A stretch of 64,000 nt of DNA from Cephalotus follicularis (lineage: Eukaryota; Streptophyta; Magnoliopsida; Oxalidales; Cephalotaceae), in the NCBI GenBank assembly GCA_001972305.1, contig BDDD01002040.1, positions 1 through 64,000 of the forward strand. Reading direction: 5' to 3'. Both the position numbers and the translations under genes were made by a program. Shown in pieces: positions 12,160 to 22,663 of this stretch (position 1 is the stretch's first letter; each line of letters starts with the position of its first letter). Below the pieces are notes generated by a model. That model was not told where the DNA came from. It did no database searches and saw only the letters and a list, made by a program, of their open reading frames with translations.

Positions 12160-12522
12160 TTAGGCAGCAGACCTTGTATATATATATATATATATATATA
12201 TAGCCGATGTAGAATTCATGATTCTCGGAAAAATGGAATCCGACACAGCTAAATGAATTTTGGCGAGTGCGTCTGCATCTTTTTTCTGCCATTCCTTCAT
12301 TGGGACTGTTGTCGGTGAGCTTTCGGATTTTGTGGTAGTAGTGGTCGTGCTTTCCGCAGCTTCCGTTTTTTCTTTTAACGGAGCGACGGCTTTTGGAATG
12401 CCGTTTTCCACTACTTCCCACAAATCGTAGGCTTGTAAAATGGTTTTGATTTTTATGCTCCAAAAATCAAAATTTTCGCCGGAGAAGACGGGTATCGCGT
12501 TTGCTGAGGTCGAAGAAGCCAT
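12160..12522 (-). pseudogene. Copia gag N-terminal fragment
   Basis: The first 100 or so residues are a typical copia gag: FSGENFDFWSIKIKTIL near residue 13, then DLWEVVENG, a Thr/Ser-rich loop and KDADALAKIHLAVSDSIFPRI. In intact relatives the next segment continues the UBN2-type gag domain. Here it is replaced by a run of Ile-Tyr repeats encoded by the TA microsatellite. The fragment cannot form a complete capsid. Confidence 0.8.
12177..12202. repeat. TA dinucleotide microsatellite
   Basis: About thirteen TA units mark the point where the copia gag homology stops, so the repeat lies at the truncation junction. Confidence 0.9.
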
Positions 12523-12631
12523 AGCGGAAAAATCGGAGTATTGCCGAAGTAGTGCCGCGGTGGTGCCGGAATAGTGCTAAAATTATGCCGGTAATTGTGC
12601 CGTCGAGATCGACTAGTGCTCTGATACCAGT

Positions 12632-13107
12632 TGTTGGAAATATTGATGCATTAACATAAAGTTAATTTAATATTTCATACGGAAAGAAATTTAAGAGAGG
12701 AAAATGAATCAGAAAATTGCATGGAAGAAATAATTTGAGAAAAAAGAATGAGAGAATCAGAGGGATGAAAAAAAGTTAATGGAGAAAAACTCTCACTTCC
12801 TTATCAATTCTCTTACAAAGAGCACATATTTATAGTACAAGAAAAATATTAAAATAAGAGCAATAGAATTCCAAATAGAATTCTATGTTGACCACATTCA
12901 AACTTCATGGCATCCAAAAGCTCACATGGCTTGAATGCATTGAATTTATTGTACTTTAATATAAAATCATCACACATTTGCAGCCTTCACATGGACTGCC
13001 ACATTTGAATATGGTGATCAATGTATGTGTGCTGCCAATCGTGAAATGTTTGACAATTCAACAGCTTATCGTATGGAGTCAATAACGGGGTCCGCTAGTA
13101 CACAACA
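12632..13107 (-). repeat. Copia LTR
   Basis: The plus-strand copy begins TGTTGGAAATATT directly after the primer-site complement GCTCTGATACCA and is taken to end at CACAACA (13107), which gives TGTT..AACA inverted ends. The exact outer end is an estimate because no second LTR is available for alignment. Confidence 0.65.
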
Positions 13108-13191
13108 TTAATCTAATGTAAATCCTCCCATACACTCCCACTTGGACTCCATAGAGCCTAGAGGAACCAAAAACGTGGCCATTACCTCAAC

Positions 13192-13200
13192 TATAAATAT
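13192..13200 (+). promoter_or_regulatory. TATA box of EXLB1
   Basis: TATAAATAT lies 103 bases upstream of the EXLB1 start codon and about 85 bases beyond the copia LTR end. Transcription would be expected to start near 13225. Confidence 0.7.
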
Positions 13201-13302
13201 GGGTTCTCAATTAGTTAGCATATCATCACTCCAAAAACCTCTTCATTCAATTTTCCTACTACCTAGTAGCTAGCCAGTGTTATACCAATTGACATCAATA
13301 AC

Positions 13303-14828
13303 ATGGGGATTTCCCTTAAATATCATTTTTGTCTTCTTTGTGTCATGGTGCTCTTGATAGAAATTTGTTACTCTCAAGATACATTTACATGCTCAAGAGC
13401 AACCTACTATGGTAGCCCTGATTGCTTAGGGACACCAAGTATGTACATCTCAACTATGCATACATGAATGTATATTTGTCTTTGAATCGATGCATATTGT
13501 ATGAATAATGTTATAAACATCAAATGGACATTAAATGATATGTCATAACATTGTTGGTGATTTTTAAAACACCATTATCAATGATGTTTTGATACATCAT
13601 TTGTTACTCATTTACTGTTAAAAATCATTGTTAATAACGTTATTCATAACTCAATGTTTTCTATACTCACCCATGCACAAGAGTATGTTACGTAATTAAG
13701 TTAATTTGATATAATTAAGATTAGCTAAGCTAATGAACATGCCAATGATATAATTAATCAGCTGGAGCTTGTGGGTTTGGCGAATATGGAAGAACTGTCT
13801 ATGATGCTAATGTTGCCGGCGTCTCTAGGCTGTGGAGAAATGGAACCGGCTGTGGTGCATGCTATCAGGTTTACTTTTTTAAGCCACAATATATTAATGT
13901 TTCAGTTTTGAATTTAACAAACCCTGAAGTGAACCATTGCTAAATGCTAATAAAAGTGTGCTCCAAGGAAACTTCCATCAAAATAAAAATATTTCCACTT
14001 TCACTGTGTTCTTTAAAGTTGAGATGGATGGATCCCACCAGGAACTCTAGCTTCCTATCACTCCAATAATGAATTTTATAGCTTTTTGAAACAATGGTTT
14101 TTTTTTTACTACTATCATATTTGTTGTCACTCACAATCACAATGTATAATGAATTGTTTATTGATAACTTAGGTAAGGTGCAAGGTGCCACAACTTTGCA
14201 CCGATGATGGGATAGTCGTAGTGGTGACCGACTATGGTGAGGGAGACAAAACCGACTTCATCCTTAGCTCACGAGCCTACGCAAGGTTGGGACGTCCAAA
14301 CATGGCCCTAGAGTTGTATGCTTATGGTGTTGTTGACATTGAGTTTCGAAGAACCCCTTGCAAGTACGCTGCTAATCTCGTGCTTAAGGTCCATGAGCAT
14401 AGCAACTACCCTGACTACTTGGCCATAATTCTTTTGTACCAAGCTGGCCAAAGTGACATCTTAGCCGTTGAAGTATGGCAGGTACAGTTTCATATGTATG
14501 CATAGTAATACTGCAATGCTATAGTGTCTCTATAATTTTAATATCTTTGCTGATGATTCAAAATGCTGACAAATGCTAGAAATATATGCCCTTAACAAAA
14601 TTGATGGATCTAATTTCCTGGTTGGCATAGGAGGATTGCAAAGAATGGAGAGGCATGAGAAGGGCATATGGGGCGGTTTGGGACATGGCTAATCCACCAA
14701 GAGGTCCAATACAGTTGAGGTTCCTAGTGAGTGGCAATGCCGGGTCGACATGGGTACAGCCAAAAAATGCTATCTCTAGCAATTGGAAGGCAGGGGATAC
14801 TTACGACACAGCCATACAGCTTGAATAA
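13303..14828 (+). CDS. EXLB1: Expansin-like B protein (EXLB1 type)
   Basis: Four exons join in frame: 13303-13438, 13762-13868, 14173-14481 and 14631-14828, giving about 249 residues, the usual EXLB length. A hydrophobic signal peptide (about residues 1-24) directs secretion to the cell wall. The mature start TCSRATYYGSPDCLGT is followed by GACGFGEYGRTV, WRNGTGCGACYQVRCK and TDYGEGDKTDFILSSRAY, the six-Cys double-psi beta-barrel domain. The carbohydrate-binding domain follows (VEVWQ, WRGMRRAYGAVW, FLVSGNAGSTWVQPKNAI, WKAGDTYDTAIQL). The HFD catalytic motif of alpha- and beta-expansins is absent, as is normal for expansin-like proteins, so a wall-loosening activity is unproven. All introns are GT-AG. 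The gene faces the minus-strand SUVH gene convergently and looks intact. Confidence 0.93.
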
Positions 14829-17800
14829 AGCTTAGGATTCTACAAAGGAGTTGGCTTCATTTTCAGTTTCATAGTACATGTCTAAATAATTGAAAGCCTG
14901 CAAATGCTCTTTGCATTGGTCGAAAAAAATCGGGAATGTAGAATTTGTTGTAGAGAGTAAAAACATATATATATGAATAAAGTTACACTTCTCTAAACTT
15001 TTGTGTGAACATTTAAGAAACAAGTTGTGCAACATCCTAACCTTCTAAAAAGACCATATATGAGCATAAAGCCCAATTGTATCTAATAAGTGTCTAGTCA
15101 ACATACCAGATGATGTCTGATCAGTGATACTCAAAATTTAAGAGGTACATTTAATGTCCATAATAAAAAAAGATTTCCTGGCTTGTCCATAATTAATTTC
15201 GGCCAAGATGGCCAAAATAAAACAATAGATATCACGTGTGTGGCTGCAAATGAAATCCGACTAGACTCAGCACTTTATTAGTCCTTACTTGCATACAAGA
15301 AAACTACCACTATGGTATAAAATACAAACATTCAAACAACTACAACAGAACAATATTAGTGACTTACATGTGGTGCTGAAGAAATGTAGTCAATGAAGAA
15401 GCATGAGCAGTAAATGCGCCGCGATGTCGAACATTTCCAACATGGCAAGGGAAGGTATTGGGGTTCCTACAAAATAAAGCAATAGTCCTTCTGGCTACTA
15501 ATATCTGAAATAAACCAAAATTGAATCCAGAAAAAATGAAGAAGAATAAATCTTCCCTAATTCTAAAGTTGAAAACTTGATGATATTTTTGGTTTTACTA
15601 GTGCATGAAATTGAAAACTACAGTGACTGGTATAAACAACAGCAACAATAGAGAATGACACAGTTCACTCTTTTAAACTACAAATTGCATTACAAATGAA
15701 AGACAGTACATATAACAGTTCTATTTGTGATCGTCTCCACAAGCAACGGGGGTTATAAGTAGATGGTGAAACGCAAAAATCATCCATATACCTATATTGG
15801 AAATATTCACATAAATGAGTACAAAATTCTGTGTATGCTTGTTGAGTACAGCTACAAAGTTCAAAACTCTGCCTCCAGAACATTGAAGCCACCTGCAGAA
15901 AGTTAAGCAGCCACTTTAGCAGGATCAAATATTAGATCTTCAAAAACAATTTTCCTTGCCTCCACCAAACTATATACATTTTTAAGCCAAGTATGGAAAA
16001 GAAATCTGAATTTGGTATAAGTTCCTACATAAAGCATTCATATCATAGCTTAATGCTTCAAGAGAAATGAAATAAAAATATTGCTTTAAAACATTTTTTT
16101 ATTTACTATATTGAATTTTAAATTCACAACGTGTGGAAAATAATAATGTGAATCGAGGTGAAATCTGATATCCTCTTACATAGGGTATATACATCAGTTC
16201 ATTTCAGTTTGGTCATATAATTCTTCACTACAATTTTGATTGCAATTTTGCAATCCTAAAAAGAACTTTGGATTTGGTTTGGTACTCAAAAAGACCAAAT
16301 CGAACCAATATACCCAACTCACATCATTATTAGATATCAGTTACATAATATGCCTTGTTTATGTCAATAATTAGTGGGAGCATCACAGAGTTTGCTTCCT
16401 TGTATCACAACTTTCATATTTGTTACCCTTATACCAGCCGTCTAGCCCCAATTTACTCCTAAATCCTCTCTCTACGGAGTTAATTCCTGCACCGGCCTCC
16501 ATCAACTGCTCATCTCTCTTAACCACACCTCTAGTCCTCCACTGCTATATTTGTTGTACCACTAAGCCTCAGTTCCTGCAATATCTGCCTCACTCACAAA
16601 CTTTGAGATACGTGACAAACTCCACCACCAGCCTCCCACAGCCAGATTTTTTGTGCAACTCAGCTCTAGTCTCAAAACCAACCAGAACCATCAAAACTCG
16701 TACTTAAGAAAATAAACAAATTTATAACTTACAAGACACATACTTGCATAAAGTTCAGTATTTTAACTAAACCTATGTTTGAGCAAGTAACCTCTGGTAT
16801 CATTTATCAGTCTGTATTTCAAAAACACTTTTTGTTAAACAAATGGCTAACCCTAATGCACCTTAAGGAGTCCTTGCCCCCAACCCTTTGAAGATTACTA
16901 TGCATTTTAGATTTTACCTCCCTCATCAACCAAAGGTTTTGCAAGATGTCAGTCATAAATTTCTACCAGTAAAATTCATCCTAAAAAGAGAAAGAAATTA
17001 GGGGGGAACAACTAAGAGTGTATATAATCAAGACATTGTAGCTCATATTTATGCCACTATCTAACCAAGAATGTGACTGCCATAGACATTTGGCTCAATT
17101 GGTGATGGGTGGCGTGGGTTAACTTACATCCATGGTTCGGTTCTTAACAAGCAAAATATGATACATAATTTTATCTGTAAGCCACATTACCCAGAACCTT
17201 TACCTCACCTTAGGATACTCATGCCAACAAGAGCAACTCAAAATATGAATTCAGGGAAACGTAGTTCTAACCACAGTTCATTCTTGTCCACATCTTCCAC
17301 CTAAAATTTTAGAAGCATTTGTCTTTGGGCGAGGAATTCCCTTTACATATAGAAGTACGAGCGGGTTCGACCAGAAATGCTATGTTTACACACAATACTA
17401 CCCCTCTTCCCGAAAGCTTAGCAGGGACTACTTCATGACAACGGATGACCGCCCGTAGGGGGTTTACTGCACCTAAAATTTTATAGGTGCGTTTACGTGA
17501 ATATCTATTGAACCTATAAACAAGGTGCAATCCTAACATAAATAAAAAAAAATCCTCATTTTGATGAATTTGATCTCAACAACCGCTAGCATAAACGACA
17601 TATAGAGGGTTTTCTCTTAGCTAAGCTATTAAGTACAGTCTACTAATCGACCTGCCTTCTCCATGCTCCAATCATAGATGACTATTTACTCCTTAGACAC
17701 TCCCTATCAGCATGTCCGAAGCACTTCGACAATTATATTTGTATTTAGTCAATGTCCTATGTCAACCAAACAGCAAACAACCAGAAGTTTACTTTTGATC

Positions 17801-18399
17801 ATATATATGCAGCATAATACCACAACATGGACTTGCAATTCGGGAAAAAAAAGCATCAGACTTACAAATAAATAAGGTCACTGAAGGAACCCACGGCAAA
17901 AAGAGTTAAACAGGCCCCCGATAACAATGAGAAGCACCAGATAAGACAGATGGCTAGATCAGTAATTGTGATACTCTTTATAAGATATCTATTGATTAGT
18001 TTTTATAAAGGCCAGGGCCAGGTTGCGTATCAACAAAGCCAATTTGGCTCAAAAAGTGAAATATGAAGAAATGGTAGAGCCTATTATCACTAGTCACTTA
18101 ATACATGCTATGCAATGACTATACAAGACATTAAGAATTGACTTGATAAGAATTGATGTAGAGGAATTATTTAGTAAATAGGATGGTCTGTACGTATTCA
18201 TTATGCTGTGTTTTCTTGTGCATGCGCATGAAGTGCATTTACAGCAAATACAGAGACATTCAGTCAACATTATAAAGAGAAAGAGAAAAAGACAAATATG
18301 CAACACACACACACACAAACAGATCTACAATATATGTTCAAGTATGCAAATCAAAGTTCGCCAAGAATCCCAAAGAAACTTACAGCTGCCAGACCTGCC
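14829..18399. other. Convergent intergenic region; possible spliced 3' UTR of the SUVH gene
   Basis: No coding gene is supported. On the minus strand a strong donor (GTAAGTTT) sits at 18383-18376, only 16 bases after the SUVH stop codon, suggesting a 3' UTR intron. Candidate acceptors (TTTCTGCAG near 15892-15900, TTTTGTAG near 15467) and a second donor (ATGTAAGTC near 15370) could define a downstream non-coding exon. This cannot be settled without transcripts. Confidence 0.4.
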
Positions 18400-20571
18400 T
18401 CAGTACATCCTTCCAGTGCACTCAGAAGAACCACAATAGCAACTCTTCTTCTTTATATTTCCATTGGAATCTCTAACCTGATCTATCATGTAATTATAAT
18501 GATAAGTCAACTCTTGCAAGGGAGGAATATTCTCAGCAGCAAAGAGCATGATGTGAGGAATTCTTTTGTCCTGGTGGTCATAAAGGACATTTTGGGCATA
18601 AAGATTAGGCGAACAACTATGGTTTATAAATCTCCCCACATTGCCGAACCGTGCTGCATCAATGGTGAAGCCACCATTTTCCACAAATTCTCGAGAAATT
18701 GATTGTGAATCCGGCATAAGGGTCGAAAGTCCATCCCAGAGGGAGCTGTCATTGTAGTTATTACCAATATCAAAGAGATACTCGTCATTCCCAGTTCTTC
18801 GCTCAGCTTCCTTATCTTCAAGGAGCTCTCCTGCATACTCACAAACAAAACCTCCTGATGGGATGAAATTTAAGGATCTCACACCCCAACCCCTTGATTC
18901 GGTTCTAAAGATTTCAAGCTGAAATTTAATGCCACGCTGACTGACTCTATTATAGCAAGAAGGAGGGCACTTGCAAGAAGGACCACACTCATAGACAAGA
19001 GGCTTTGCTTCAACAATAGATCCATTGTGGTTATAGGGTATCTCTCCTCCATTCTTTAAGACACAAATGCATTTTCCAGATTCTGAACATCCATTAGTAC
19101 AGTCACAACCCTTGGGAGGAATAGGATGGCACCAGTCAGGATATATCATGCCAGAAGTGTACTCAAATGGTGGAGGTTTCTCATTGCCTATGGTGTTCAC
19201 AGCAAATATGGGTATTAGCTCTTTCCCTCGTGAGATATCATCCACACAGAGACCCTCCCGGGAGCGACACTTTTTGGACTTACTTACTACTTTCCAAGCA
19301 AGCTCCGGCTGACCTGGAATTCGGACCAACCTAAACTTGAAGACCAGCTTACCTTGTTGATTCACATCCTGCCAATATTTTTCCACCAAGTACAGTCCGT
19401 CATAGATGTATGTTTTTGCTCTTGCATCTGCTGAATCATTCTCGCGATGGATCACCCTTACAGGATTCTGTTCCTGTATACTGTTGACCAAAGCAAGATT
19501 TCCTCGTTCAAGCTTCTGATCTTCAGCTTCCTTATCTCCCTTCGCCAATCCACCTTGACCTGTGTAAGTCAAGACATCTGATTTATCCAAGTCATCATCA
19601 TAACCCCCTGAAGCTACAATACTTGTAGCAAGAACCTTGGCACCTTGCTTCAAATAATCTATACCACCCTGAATTGGGCGATGGAGACCAATTATATTAA
19701 GCTCCACTCTATATTGAAACTCATCACCAACTAGAACTCCTGGGACTGATCCAATGATTTGTTTGCCTGTGTTAAGATATTTACTTTTGTTCTTGAGAAT
19801 ACTTGCAGCTTCAAGATCAATCCGTACATGACCCTTCGACTTTGCTTCTGCATCCTGCAAGAGCTTCCGACAGATGGCCTGAAACAGACGCAATGTCTCC
19901 CTCACTTTGTTTCGGGTGACACCTGCAGCACTAGCATCACCTTCAACACTTGAACTAATGGGCCGGGAAGGAGGAATACTCACAGAGAGGCCATTGGATA
20001 TCTGACCCACATGAATCTTCCTAGATTCTTCATCATACTTAAGAGAATCCTGCTTATCCCAAATTACCAGCTGACCCATACCTTGAGAAACCTTTCCTGT
20101 GGGATGCAAATTCCTCTTGCAATATTCTCCCCCTGAGTTTTCTGCTTCATCCTTTGTCTTAACAGCTGATGTAGGACGTTTAAGCAATATAAAATCATTC
20201 CTTTTGTTAATAGCAGATTTATATTGTCCCTGCAAATCACGTTTCTTTCCTAGGCTTTCCATTTTAGTACCAGCCAGGTTAGGTTTGAAATTACCCTTGC
20301 TCTGCCTCCAGGGACAACATGTTGCAGCCATGAGACCTTGCACAATGACCCTGTTACGTACCGGACACCCAAAATCAACCCCTTGCATCTGATTATCAAT
20401 TCCAAATATTTCGGGACTTCCGTGCTCTGTGTAACTGCCACTGTTTTTCCTCGAAATTTCATCCAAAACTCTGACATCCCTGTTGCCTGTGTTTATGCTA
20501 TTTTCTCTCGTATCTTCCTGCCCCACCTTCATCCTGCTTCCAAAAGGCGTTGCAAACTTATTGTCCTTCAT
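18400..20571 (-). CDS. SUVH5/6-type histone H3K9 methyltransferase, SRA-SET half
   Basis: This single-exon frame of 723 codons holds every catalytic domain of a SUVH protein. A basic N-terminal region includes VIVQGLMAATCCPWRQ (residues 75-90), typical of SUVH5/6. The SRA domain (about 270-422) shows VPGVLVGDEFQYRVEL, SGGYDDD, TYTGQGG and YDGLY. Pre-SET (about 485-545) has the Cys cluster GCDCTNGCSESGKCIC and YECGPSCKCPPSCYNR. SET (about 550-695) has SRGWGVRS, FVCEYAGELL, RFINHSCSPN and ELTYHYNY. Post-SET is CYCGSSEC, and the protein ends TGRMY. Family role: SRA binds methylated DNA and SET methylates H3K9 to maintain CHG methylation and silencing. The frame continues upstream without interruption except for one TAA at 20596-20598, so this may be translated from its own Met or be half of a broken gene. 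Confidence 0.9.
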   Translation of the reverse strand: MKDNKFATPFGSRMKVGQEDTRENSINTGNRDVRVLDEISRKNSGSYTEHGSPEIFGIDNQMQGVDFGCPVRNRVIVQGLMAATCCPWRQSKGNFKPNLAGTKMESLGKKRDLQGQYKSAINKRNDFILLKRPTSAVKTKDEAENSGGEYCKRNLHPTGKVSQGMGQLVIWDKQDSLKYDEESRKIHVGQISNGLSVSIPPSRPISSSVEGDASAAGVTRNKVRETLRLFQAICRKLLQDAEAKSKGHVRIDLEAASILKNKSKYLNTGKQIIGSVPGVLVGDEFQYRVELNIIGLHRPIQGGIDYLKQGAKVLATSIVASGGYDDDLDKSDVLTYTGQGGLAKGDKEAEDQKLERGNLALVNSIQEQNPVRVIHRENDSADARAKTYIYDGLYLVEKYWQDVNQQGKLVFKFRLVRIPGQPELAWKVVSKSKKCRSREGLCVDDISRGKELIPIFAVNTIGNEKPPPFEYTSGMIYPDWCHPIPPKGCDCTNGCSESGKCICVLKNGGEIPYNHNGSIVEAKPLVYECGPSCKCPPSCYNRVSQRGIKFQLEIFRTESRGWGVRSLNFIPSGGFVCEYAGELLEDKEAERRTGNDEYLFDIGNNYNDSSLWDGLSTLMPDSQSISREFVENGGFTIDAARFGNVGRFINHSCSPNLYAQNVLYDHQDKRIPHIMLFAAENIPPLQELTYHYNYMIDQVRDSNGNIKKKSCYCGSSECTGRMY

Positions 20572-20595
20572 TTTTTTCCTAGAATTCCCTTCAAC

Positions 20596-20598
20596 TTA
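20596..20598 (-). other. In-frame TAA splitting the SUVH coding region
   Basis: On the minus strand the reading is AAA GTT TGG GCA TAA GTT GAA GGG, in the same frame on both sides. The nearest GT..AG pair that would remove it spans only 29 bases, too short for a plant intron. One substitution from CAA or GAA would explain it. Confidence 0.85.
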
Positions 20599-21954
20599 TG
20601 CCCAAACTTTGTGCTCATAAGCATCTCCAATTATAACACCATCTCCCATTGGTGTCATATTGGTCTTCATGGTCCGTTTCACTTGACCCAAACTACTGTT
20701 CTTTACAGAAGTAAGCACTTGTGCACTCACTTCCTGACTATGACGTGGAGCATTTCTTCCACAGAATGGAGGGAAGTCTCTGATGGCCGAAACAGTTCTC
20801 CTCGGAGGATAATTTCTAGTCTTCTCCGTACTATTGCCGCTGGAAACAGCCATGGGCCAACAGGTTGCTGACCGTGATTTCATGCTACATGGTGGATTCC
20901 CTTCCTTTGGAGGAGCAGCATCCAACTTACCCAAGTTCTTTGACACATCAAAGGCTCCATGCTCTAAAGCTTTCCCAGGGTCAGTTTCTGGCAATTGTGT
21001 CCTTGCAGGCTTGGCATTCACTGATTCATGCCCATCCATCTGATCAGATGAGACCAGCTGTTCTCCTGCCTTGGGAGCTAAATAATTAGATTGCTTGGGC
21101 ATCTCGGAGGGAACTGAACTTTGCAAAACTCGATTTGGTGGATTCCCTTCCTTTTGAGCAGCAACATCCAATTTAACCAAGTTCTTTGACAAATTAAAGG
21201 CTCCACACTCTAAAGCTTTCATAGGGTCAGTTTCTGGCAATGATGTCCTTGCAGGCTTGGCATTCACTGATTCATGCCTATCCATCTGATCGGATGAGAC
21301 CAACTGTTCTCCTGCCTTGGGATCTAAATAATTAGATTGCTTGGGCATCTCTAAGGTTACCGAACTTTGCAAAACTCGACTTGGTGGATTTTCTTCCTTG
21401 TGAGCAGTAGCATCCAACTTACCCAAGTTCTTTGACACATCAGAGGCTCCACCCTCTAAAGCTATCCCAGGGTCAGTTTCTGGAAATGATGTCCTTGCAG
21501 GCTTGGCATTCACTGATTCATGCCTATCCATCTGATCAGATGAGACCAGCTGTTCTCCCACCTTGGGATCTAAAGAATTAGATTGCTTAGGCATCTGCAA
21601 GGAGACCGAACTTTGCAAAACTCGAAGAGCCTCGGACTCAACCACAGCTTCAGAAGGTGTAGCGCTATGAACCCCAACAACATCACCACTCTTATCCCCA
21701 TCTACTGGATTCTCGACTGGACAAACACAAACTGCTTCCTCACTCTTCGTTGAAATGATCTGTGGGCCTAACCGTCCACACCCTGGTGGAAAATCCCGGA
21801 CAGCTGAAACTCTCCTACGTTTATACTTGGGTTGAGAAGCACAATGACCATTTTCTGTTGGAAATCTTCCCATATTCCCCTCGGAATTAGAACCACTACT
21901 CAATGAAACCATTCTTGATGACTCTGTATGCAGCATATTGTCCACAACCCCCAT
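20596..21954 (-). CDS. SUVH5/6-type N-terminal half ending at an in-frame stop
   Basis: This frame of 452 codons encodes the SUVH5/6 N terminus. Two copies of the family motif are present: RRRVSAVRDFPPGCG (about residues 46-60) and RRTVSAIRDFPPFCG (about 385-400). Between them three tandem 82-residue units occupy about residues 111-356. Translation would stop at TAA (20596-20598). Without that stop the frame runs straight on for eight codons into the Met of the SRA-SET frame, so the two frames are one ancestral coding region of about 1,180 codons. Start codon 21952-21954 was chosen because it is the first Met in the frame and follows a plausible leader intron. On its own this product has no catalytic domain. 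A sequencing error at the stop cannot be excluded. Confidence 0.85.
   Translation of the reverse strand: MGVVDNMLHTESSRMVSLSSGSNSEGNMGRFPTENGHCASQPKYKRRRVSAVRDFPPGCGRLGPQIISTKSEEAVCVCPVENPVDGDKSGDVVGVHSATPSEAVVESEALRVLQSSVSLQMPKQSNSLDPKVGEQLVSSDQMDRHESVNAKPARTSFPETDPGIALEGGASDVSKNLGKLDATAHKEENPPSRVLQSSVTLEMPKQSNYLDPKAGEQLVSSDQMDRHESVNAKPARTSLPETDPMKALECGAFNLSKNLVKLDVAAQKEGNPPNRVLQSSVPSEMPKQSNYLAPKAGEQLVSSDQMDGHESVNAKPARTQLPETDPGKALEHGAFDVSKNLGKLDAAPPKEGNPPCSMKSRSATCWPMAVSSGNSTEKTRNYPPRRTVSAIRDFPPFCGRNAPRHSQEVSAQVLTSVKNSSLGQVKRTMKTNMTPMGDGVIIGDAYEHKVWA
20887..21624 (-). repeat. Three tandem 246-bp coding repeats in the SUVH N-terminal half
   Basis: The plus-strand word GCAAAACTCG recurs at 21123, 21369 and 21615, exactly 246 bases apart. 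Each unit encodes 82 residues starting RVLQSSV and containing MPKQSN, GEQLVSSDQMD, HESVNAKPART, LPETDP and SKNL.KLD. The unit length is a multiple of three, so the frame is kept. Confidence 0.93.
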
Positions 21955-21959
21955 TACAA

Positions 21960-22457
21960 CTCATAAAACAAAGTAATAAATTGCTGGAAAAAATAACCAA
22001 AGAACCAAAATAGTTGTCATTAGAAGCCAATCAACTCCATAGGGGTTTAACAAAGAATGTATTTACCCCTCTTGGTCAAATCCCCAAAGAATAATAAGAA
22101 TTTCCATATCTCATTAATACAACACGCCGGTCACTCAAATCCCTAAAAAGTAAAAACAAGTAAAGCTAAAAAATGAAAGTATTAAAAGTTAACCCAAAAA
22201 ACTAAACATAATTACCCGGAAAAACAACGCTCAAAATCAGTTAAAATTGGACGCATCAAGAAGTATATGAGAATATTATATATATAAACACACGAATTTA
22301 TAAGGGTTTAGGTAACCAAACTAAAAAATTGAAGACCCATATAAATGAAATACTAATTACACAAAGAAAATAACAAAATGGGTAATCAACAAACATACAA
22401 AACTATAATCCAAACTTAAAAAACGATCAAAAGATAACATAGAAACAGTAAAATTAC
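21960..22457 (-). other. Probable 5' UTR intron of the SUVH gene
   Basis: On the minus strand GAG|GTAATTTTAC at 22457 gives a donor, and TTTGTTTTATGAG| ending at 21960 gives an acceptor five bases before the ATG. The span is A+T-rich, as expected for an intron. Leader introns with an intronless coding region are common in SUVH genes. Confidence 0.55.
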
Positions 22458-22648
22458 CTCAAAAACTTGGATTATTGCATGTGACAATATTCAGTTACAA
22501 AGTAAAAACATTGTCTCCTATTTTGAATCAAATCAACGGCTAAGAAAGGGTGAAGTTTGGATGGCTTGATCGTAAATTCAGTTAAATTCGATGGTCGAAA
22601 TGGGTTTTAATCACTGTGTATAACACTGTAAGAGCAGAGTGAAGAAAG

Positions 22649-22663
22649 GAATATATATATAAC
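22649..22663 (-). promoter_or_regulatory. TATA-like promoter element of the SUVH gene
   Basis: Minus-strand TTATATATATATTCC lies about 190 bases upstream of the probable leader intron donor. It is preceded by a GA-rich tract (GGAGGAGAGAGAG). Confidence 0.5.

Larger units (their letters stand above)
12160..13107 (-). mobile_element. Truncated Ty1/copia element: 5' LTR, primer site and start of gag
   Basis: Reading leftwards on the minus strand there is an LTR (13107-12632), a TGGTATCAGAGC primer site (tRNA-Met type, about 12619-12630), a short leader, then the gag start at 12522. The element stops at a TA microsatellite near 12177-12202, inside gag. Neither pol nor a second LTR is present. 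The LTR has a TATAAATA promoter box (minus strand, near 12826-12834). Confidence 0.75.

Noticed and set aside
12119-12463. Overlapping minus-strand frame next to the copia gag
   Set aside because: It is a shadow of the gag frame; the gag motifs are in the other phase.
20567-20595. A mini-intron removing the SUVH in-frame stop
   Set aside because: The only suitable GT..AG pair spans 29 bases, well below the minimum of plant introns, and lacks a branch region.
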